Of a DNA stretch of 24,722 nt, positions 20,969-24,722 are shown piece after piece. The notes beneath the pieces are model-generated. The model saw nothing but the letters and a program-made list of their open reading frames with translations. It was not told the origin of the DNA and did not search any database. Location: positions 1-24,722 of the forward strand of contig CAYMLQ010000046.1 in NCBI GenBank assembly GCA_964390795.1. Direction: 5' to 3'. A program made the translations under genes and the position numbers. This stretch comes from CAYMLQ01 sp964390795 (GTDB lineage: Bacteria > Verrucomicrobiota > Kiritimatiellia > RFP12 > UBA1067). Position 1 is the stretch's first letter. Each line of letters starts with the position of its first letter.

Positions 20969-22555
20969 ATGAGTAAGAAGTTGAAGAGCGTACTGACACG
21001 GTCAGCTTGGGTTCTCAGTGCTGCGCTGGTGCTTGTCTCCGGCTGGTGTCCGGTGGTTGCGGCCGACGCAGAAATTCTGACGATCAGTGTGGGGAAGATG
21101 GAGCTGATCAATGTTCCTTTCCCGGTGCAGGGCTTCCGCATGGCGGATCAGACCGTGGCCAAGGTGGAGACGCAGGGGCCGCAGCAGCTGCGTGTGATGG
21201 GTTTGAAAGCCGGGTCGACCGACGTGCAGGTGACCGGCGAGGGCGGCCTCTCGGCGCTCTTCACGGTGAACGTGGTTGAGAATATCAACGCCGTTTTGGT
21301 GGCGATCAAGCGCGATCTCGATACGCTTCCCGAAGTGGAGGTTACCATCAATCTGGGCCGGGTGATGCTCAAGGGCGAGATCAGCAACATCGAGCACTGG
21401 AACTACCTCCAGAAGGTTTGCGAGCTGTACAAAGGCTCGATTGCCAATCTGGTCTCGTTCCATCCCACGCCGGAGGTGATGCTCTCCCTCAAGGCCGCGT
21501 TCGAAAAGGCCGGGATCAAGGTGGTGGATGCGGACGCGCAGACTGCCAAGCCTGTGCCGGGCGCGATCAGCCTGTCGTTCAGCGGCAACAGCATCTTCAT
21601 CAAGGGGCAGGTCTACTGCCAGAAGGACAAGGACCGCATCATCCAGATCATCGAGGCGCAGCACTGGCTGGTGGCCTCGACCAAGGAGCCGCAGAAAGAC
21701 GGCGCCGCAGCCTCCAAAGCCCCCCGCGCGGAGGACGACCTGCGCGTCAGCGCGGTTCTGGATCTGGAGATGGTTCCGACCATGCTGGAAATGGACGTGA
21801 TGTTCGTCGGCGTCACCGATGCCGAAGAGCGCCAGATCGGCGTGAATCTGGCCAAGGCCGGATTGCTCGTTATCGATACTGCGGCGGCGGGCTACCAGGG
21901 AACTCTGGGCGGGGCTAACGGCTGGGGCGGCTCCTACTCGATCAACAGCGGGCTGCAGGGCGCGCTGAAGTTCTTTGCGGGCGGCGGGCCGGGGCGCTTC
22001 CAGACCGCCGGGCACATGACCTTCAAGAACGATGCGCCGGAATGGCGCAGCTATCACAGCGGCGGCACGCTCAAGGTGCGGGTCGCCACGCGCGACGCGA
22101 CCTCGCTTGAGGATATCGACTACGGTCTGATCATGAAGACCAAGGGTGGCCTGCTGGATTCGAAGACCGTCGCCGTGGATGTGAACCTGGAGCTTAGCTA
22201 CCCGGTGCCTGTCGGCAACGACTACGACCTGAAGCGCAACCGGATCGAGACCACGGTCAACTGTCCGCTCGGCCAGACCATCGTGCTCGGCGGGATGAAG
22301 AGCCTGATCGAACAGTCCAGCACCGAGGGCGTGCCCTTCCTCCGCAGCGTGCCGGCGATCTCCTGGTTCTTCTCGGAAAAGAACAACGTCAAGCAGGACA
22401 GCAAGGTGCTGATCCTGCTCAGCCCGCAGATCGCGGGCGCGCCTCGGGAATCAGCGCCGGTCTCCCTCCAGACCGCGCCTGCGCTCGAGGAGTCGAACAA
22501 AACGAACGACCAGCGCGAGGTCGAGAAACGCAAACGCCGCTTCTTCTTCTTCTAA
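20969..22555 (+). CDS. cpaC: Tad secretin CpaC/RcpA
   Basis: A 528-residue outer-membrane secretin. A signal peptide (about 1-33, ending VVAADA) precedes a pilus-formation N-terminal domain (about 38-105; ISVGKMELINVPFPVQGFRM, GSTDVQVTGEGG) and a BON-like or N1-type region (106-190). The secretin domain (about 255-495) contains LEMDVMFVGVTDAEE, TIVLGGMKS, VPFLRSVPAISWFFSEK and KVLILLSPQI. It ends in an odd RKRRFFFF, four phenylalanines encoded by TTC repeats. AGGAGGAAAG precedes the ATG. It forms the ring through which the Flp fibre leaves the cell. Confidence 0.95.
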   Translation: MSKKLKSVLTRSAWVLSAALVLVSGWCPVVAADAEILTISVGKMELINVPFPVQGFRMADQTVAKVETQGPQQLRVMGLKAGSTDVQVTGEGGLSALFTVNVVENINAVLVAIKRDLDTLPEVEVTINLGRVMLKGEISNIEHWNYLQKVCELYKGSIANLVSFHPTPEVMLSLKAAFEKAGIKVVDADAQTAKPVPGAISLSFSGNSIFIKGQVYCQKDKDRIIQIIEAQHWLVASTKEPQKDGAAASKAPRAEDDLRVSAVLDLEMVPTMLEMDVMFVGVTDAEERQIGVNLAKAGLLVIDTAAAGYQGTLGGANGWGGSYSINSGLQGALKFFAGGGPGRFQTAGHMTFKNDAPEWRSYHSGGTLKVRVATRDATSLEDIDYGLIMKTKGGLLDSKTVAVDVNLELSYPVPVGNDYDLKRNRIETTVNCPLGQTIVLGGMKSLIEQSSTEGVPFLRSVPAISWFFSEKNNVKQDSKVLILLSPQIAGAPRESAPVSLQTAPALEESNKTNDQREVEKRKRRFFFF

Positions 22556-22562
22556 TAACGCC

Positions 22563-24236
22563 ATGCCGTATCTAACCCTTACAGCCCCGGATGGGCACGA
22601 GCAGTCCGTCGTGCTTGATCCCGCCGTGGAGACCACGCTCGGCAGGTCGCCGGAAAACCGTATCGCCCTCAACGACAATAAGGTTTCCCGGTCTCACCTG
22701 TCGATCGCTTACCGGGCCGGCGCCTTCTGGGTGACGGACAAAGGCAGCACCTTCGGCACGCTCCTGAACGGGGCCGCGCTGACGGCACCGGCGGCGCTGA
22801 AGGCCGGCGATCGGCTGCAGGCGGGCGGCTACGCGCTGACCTTCGTCTCGGACAAGCTGGCGCCGGCCGCGGCGCCGCCGGCCGCCAAACCGTCCAAGCG
22901 CGAGACGGAAGAGGCGGCCGCCATGGATCCGGCCCTGGCGGCCCTGAGCATCCTCTACACCGACGACATGATGGCGATGAAGAAGCGCATTCACGAGCAG
23001 GTGCTCTTCAAGCTGAACCTGCCGGAAATCGCGACCAAGCAGCTTCAGGACGACGAGTTGCGCTCCAAACTGGAGGTGGCTCTGGACCAGGTGATCCGGG
23101 AGGTGCGCCACGAGCTGCCGCGCGACCTGACCGGCGACCTCTTCCGGCAGACGCTGATTGACGAGCTGGTCGGCTATGGCCCGATCTCGCCCATGCTGCG
23201 TGATCCGACCGTAGACGAGGTGATGGTGAACGGGCCGGCGCGTATCTTCGTGGAGCGCAAGGGCCGCCTGCTCGAGACCGGCGCGCGGTTCTTCGACGAC
23301 CGCCACCTGATCGCGATCATCCAGCGCATCGTGGAACCCTTGGGCCGCCATGTGGACGAGGCCAGCCCCATGGTCGACGCCCGCCTGCCTGACGGCTCGC
23401 GCGTCAACGCCATTATCCCGCCGCTGGCTCTGGACGGCTCGTCGGTGACCATACGCAAATTTTCAAAAAAGAAGTTGACCACCGACGATCTGATCGCCTT
23501 TGGCAGCATGACGCCCGAGATGGCGCTCTTTCTTGAAGAGGCGGTGCGCGCCCGCCAGAACATCGTGGTCTCGGGCGGCACCGGCTCCGGCAAGACGACG
23601 CTGCTGAACGTGCTCTCGCAGTTCATCCCGCCCGGCGAACGCTTGGTGACCATCGAGGACTCGGCGGAGCTGAAGCTCAGCCACCGCAACATCGTGCGCC
23701 TGGAGTCGCGGCCAGCCAACATCGAGGGCCGGGGCAAGGTGCCCATCCGCGACCTCGTGATCAACGCGCTGCGCATGCGGCCCGACCGCATCGTGGTCGG
23801 CGAATGCCGCGGCCCTGAGGCGCTGGACATGCTGCAGGCGATGAACACCGGACACGACGGCTCGCTCACGACCACGCACGCCAACACGCCGCGCGACGCG
23901 CTCACGCGCCTCGAGAACATGGTCATGATGGCCGGGTATGACCTTCCCTCCACCGCCATCCGCGAGCAGATCGCCTCCGCCGTTCACCTGATTGTCCAGC
24001 AGAACCGCCTGCCCGACGGCACCCGCAAGATCGTGCAGGTTTCGGAGGTGACCGGGCGCGAGGGCGCCACCATTCTGCTACAGGATATCTTCGTGTTCGA
24101 CCAGACGGGCTTCAGCCCGGAGGGGAAAGTGCTGGGGCAGATGGAGGCCACCGGCAATATCCCGCAGTTCATCGAGGCGCTCAAGCTGAAGGGCGACCTG
24201 CGGCTGAACATGAGCGTGTTCGTTCCCAAATCGTAA
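22563..24236 (+). CDS. cpaF: Tad secretion ATPase CpaF/TadA with N-terminal FHA domain
   Basis: A 557-residue fusion. Residues 1-100 form an FHA domain (GR 27-28, SRSH 42-45, GSTFGTLLNG 61-70), a phosphothreonine-binding module. An Ala/Pro linker (about 101-118) follows, then a complete CpaF-type type II/IV secretion ATPase with Walker A GGTGSGKT (338-345), Asp and His boxes, and Walker B region RPDRIVVGECRG (from 406). The ATPase would power Flp assembly at the cytoplasmic face with TadB/TadC. CpaF proteins usually have a helical N-terminus without FHA, so this form hints at control by Ser/Thr phosphorylation or a phospho-partner (inference). The ATG is 7 bases after cpaC with no ribosome site, suggesting coupled translation. 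Confidence 0.93.
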   Translation: MPYLTLTAPDGHEQSVVLDPAVETTLGRSPENRIALNDNKVSRSHLSIAYRAGAFWVTDKGSTFGTLLNGAALTAPAALKAGDRLQAGGYALTFVSDKLAPAAAPPAAKPSKRETEEAAAMDPALAALSILYTDDMMAMKKRIHEQVLFKLNLPEIATKQLQDDELRSKLEVALDQVIREVRHELPRDLTGDLFRQTLIDELVGYGPISPMLRDPTVDEVMVNGPARIFVERKGRLLETGARFFDDRHLIAIIQRIVEPLGRHVDEASPMVDARLPDGSRVNAIIPPLALDGSSVTIRKFSKKKLTTDDLIAFGSMTPEMALFLEEAVRARQNIVVSGGTGSGKTTLLNVLSQFIPPGERLVTIEDSAELKLSHRNIVRLESRPANIEGRGKVPIRDLVINALRMRPDRIVVGECRGPEALDMLQAMNTGHDGSLTTTHANTPRDALTRLENMVMMAGYDLPSTAIREQIASAVHLIVQQNRLPDGTRKIVQVSEVTGREGATILLQDIFVFDQTGFSPEGKVLGQMEATGNIPQFIEALKLKGDLRLNMSVFVPKS

Positions 24237-24253
24237 CGGTTCAGGAGTCTTTC

Positions 24254-24722
24254 ATGCCTACAATCTTGGTGCTGGCACTGGTGTTCGCCGCAGTCACCTG
24301 GGGCGTTTGGGTGCTCACGCCGCTCCTCGCGCAGATCGGCCTGGAGCGCTCGGCCGGGAAATACGTCAAAAGCGACGGCCGGCAGCAGCTCGCGCCCCTC
24401 TACCGCTTCACGACGCCGGAGCGGCTCTCGCAGGCCTGCTGGTCGGCCGCCCTGCTGGGCTTTGGCGCCAGCTCGGCGATTCTGATCGCGGTGAATGTCT
24501 TGAGCGCCCCGATTCTTGGCGGCTGCAGCCTGCTGGCCGCCGTGCTCTTCTTCCAGCTTCCGAAAATGTGGCTGAAACGGCGCCTCACCAACCGCCAGCG
24601 GCTATTTGAGGCCCGGCTGACCGATCTGACGATGGGTCTGGCCAACGGGCTGCGCGCGGGCTCGGCGCTGCCGCAGAGCCTGGAACTGGTCTCTCGCGAC
24701 TTGGGCGGGCCGATGACCGAGG
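24254..24722 (+). CDS. tadB: TadB inner-membrane protein, partial
   Basis: The frame opens at ATG 24254 (AGGAG 8 bases upstream) and runs off the window after 156 codons. It has a membrane segment at the N-terminus (ILVLALVFAAVTWGVWVL), two more near 72-100, and the type II secretion F-domain beginning LFEARLTDLTMGLANGLRAGSALPQSLELVSRDLGGPM. This is the GspF-like platform that couples CpaF to pilus assembly. It directly follows cpaF as in other Tad loci; tadC would be expected next. Confidence 0.92.
   Translation, partial: MPTILVLALVFAAVTWGVWVLTPLLAQIGLERSAGKYVKSDGRQQLAPLYRFTTPERLSQACWSAALLGFGASSAILIAVNVLSAPILGGCSLLAAVLFFQLPKMWLKRRLTNRQRLFEARLTDLTMGLANGLRAGSALPQSLELVSRDLGGPMTE

Overview
The window is a high-GC bacterial chromosome segment centred on what looks like the replication origin. 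Genes left of about 9.2 kb (membrane protein, mnmE, tex, tRNA-Gln, dnaN, dnaA) are all on the minus strand. Genes right of 9.78 kb are all on the plus strand. The two arms therefore diverge from the dnaA upstream region, as expected when genes are co-oriented with the two forks leaving oriC. DnaA-box-like 9-mers lie on both sides of dnaA. The palindrome-rich intergenic repeats, a CpaF-type ATPase with an FHA domain and an SNF2/SWIM pair would suit a PVC-group bacterium (Verrucomicrobia/Kiritimatiellota/Lentisphaerae type). That placement is an impression, not something the sequence proves.

Left arm (1-9217): a repeat-rich gene-poor stretch holds a 14-codon ORF with a good ribosome binding site and four tandem palindromes. 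It is followed by a polytopic membrane protein, a second repeat-rich gap with a perfect 30-bp inverted repeat, then mnmE (tRNA wobble modification GTPase), tex (S1-domain nucleic-acid-binding protein), tRNA-Gln(CTG) with its own terminator, dnaN (sliding clamp) and dnaA (initiator).

Centre (9218-10873): the candidate origin has a G-tract/C-tract zone and an AT-rich stretch. Next come a small secreted Spy-like (LTxxQ) protein and a 530-bp compound repeat region. That region contains a 203-bp element bounded by exact 20-bp inverted repeats, and a second copy of a ~73-bp repeat also found at 2.05 kb.

Right arm (10874-24722): a three-gene group comes first: a SNF2 helicase, a SWIM zinc-finger protein and an unrecognised cysteine-rich protein. 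A Tad (tight adherence) pilus locus then runs to the window edge: two Flp-type prepilins, the prepilin peptidase CpaA/TadV, two TadE-like and one TadG-like pseudopilins, two small secreted proteins without recognised family, CpaB, the secretin CpaC, an FHA-CpaF fusion ATPase and the start of TadB. The peptidase would process the prepilins, CpaF and TadB would drive assembly at the inner membrane, and CpaB/CpaC would form the exit channel. No CpaE/TadZ gene lies between the pilins and cpaF. TadC and anything beyond are outside the window.

The points most worth following are the bipartite origin layout, the FHA-CpaF fusion, the uncharacterised small proteins of the Tad locus, the SNF2-SWIM-Cys trio, the 203-bp element, and a palindromic intergenic repeat that appears to have become coding sequence in the leader of one TadE protein.
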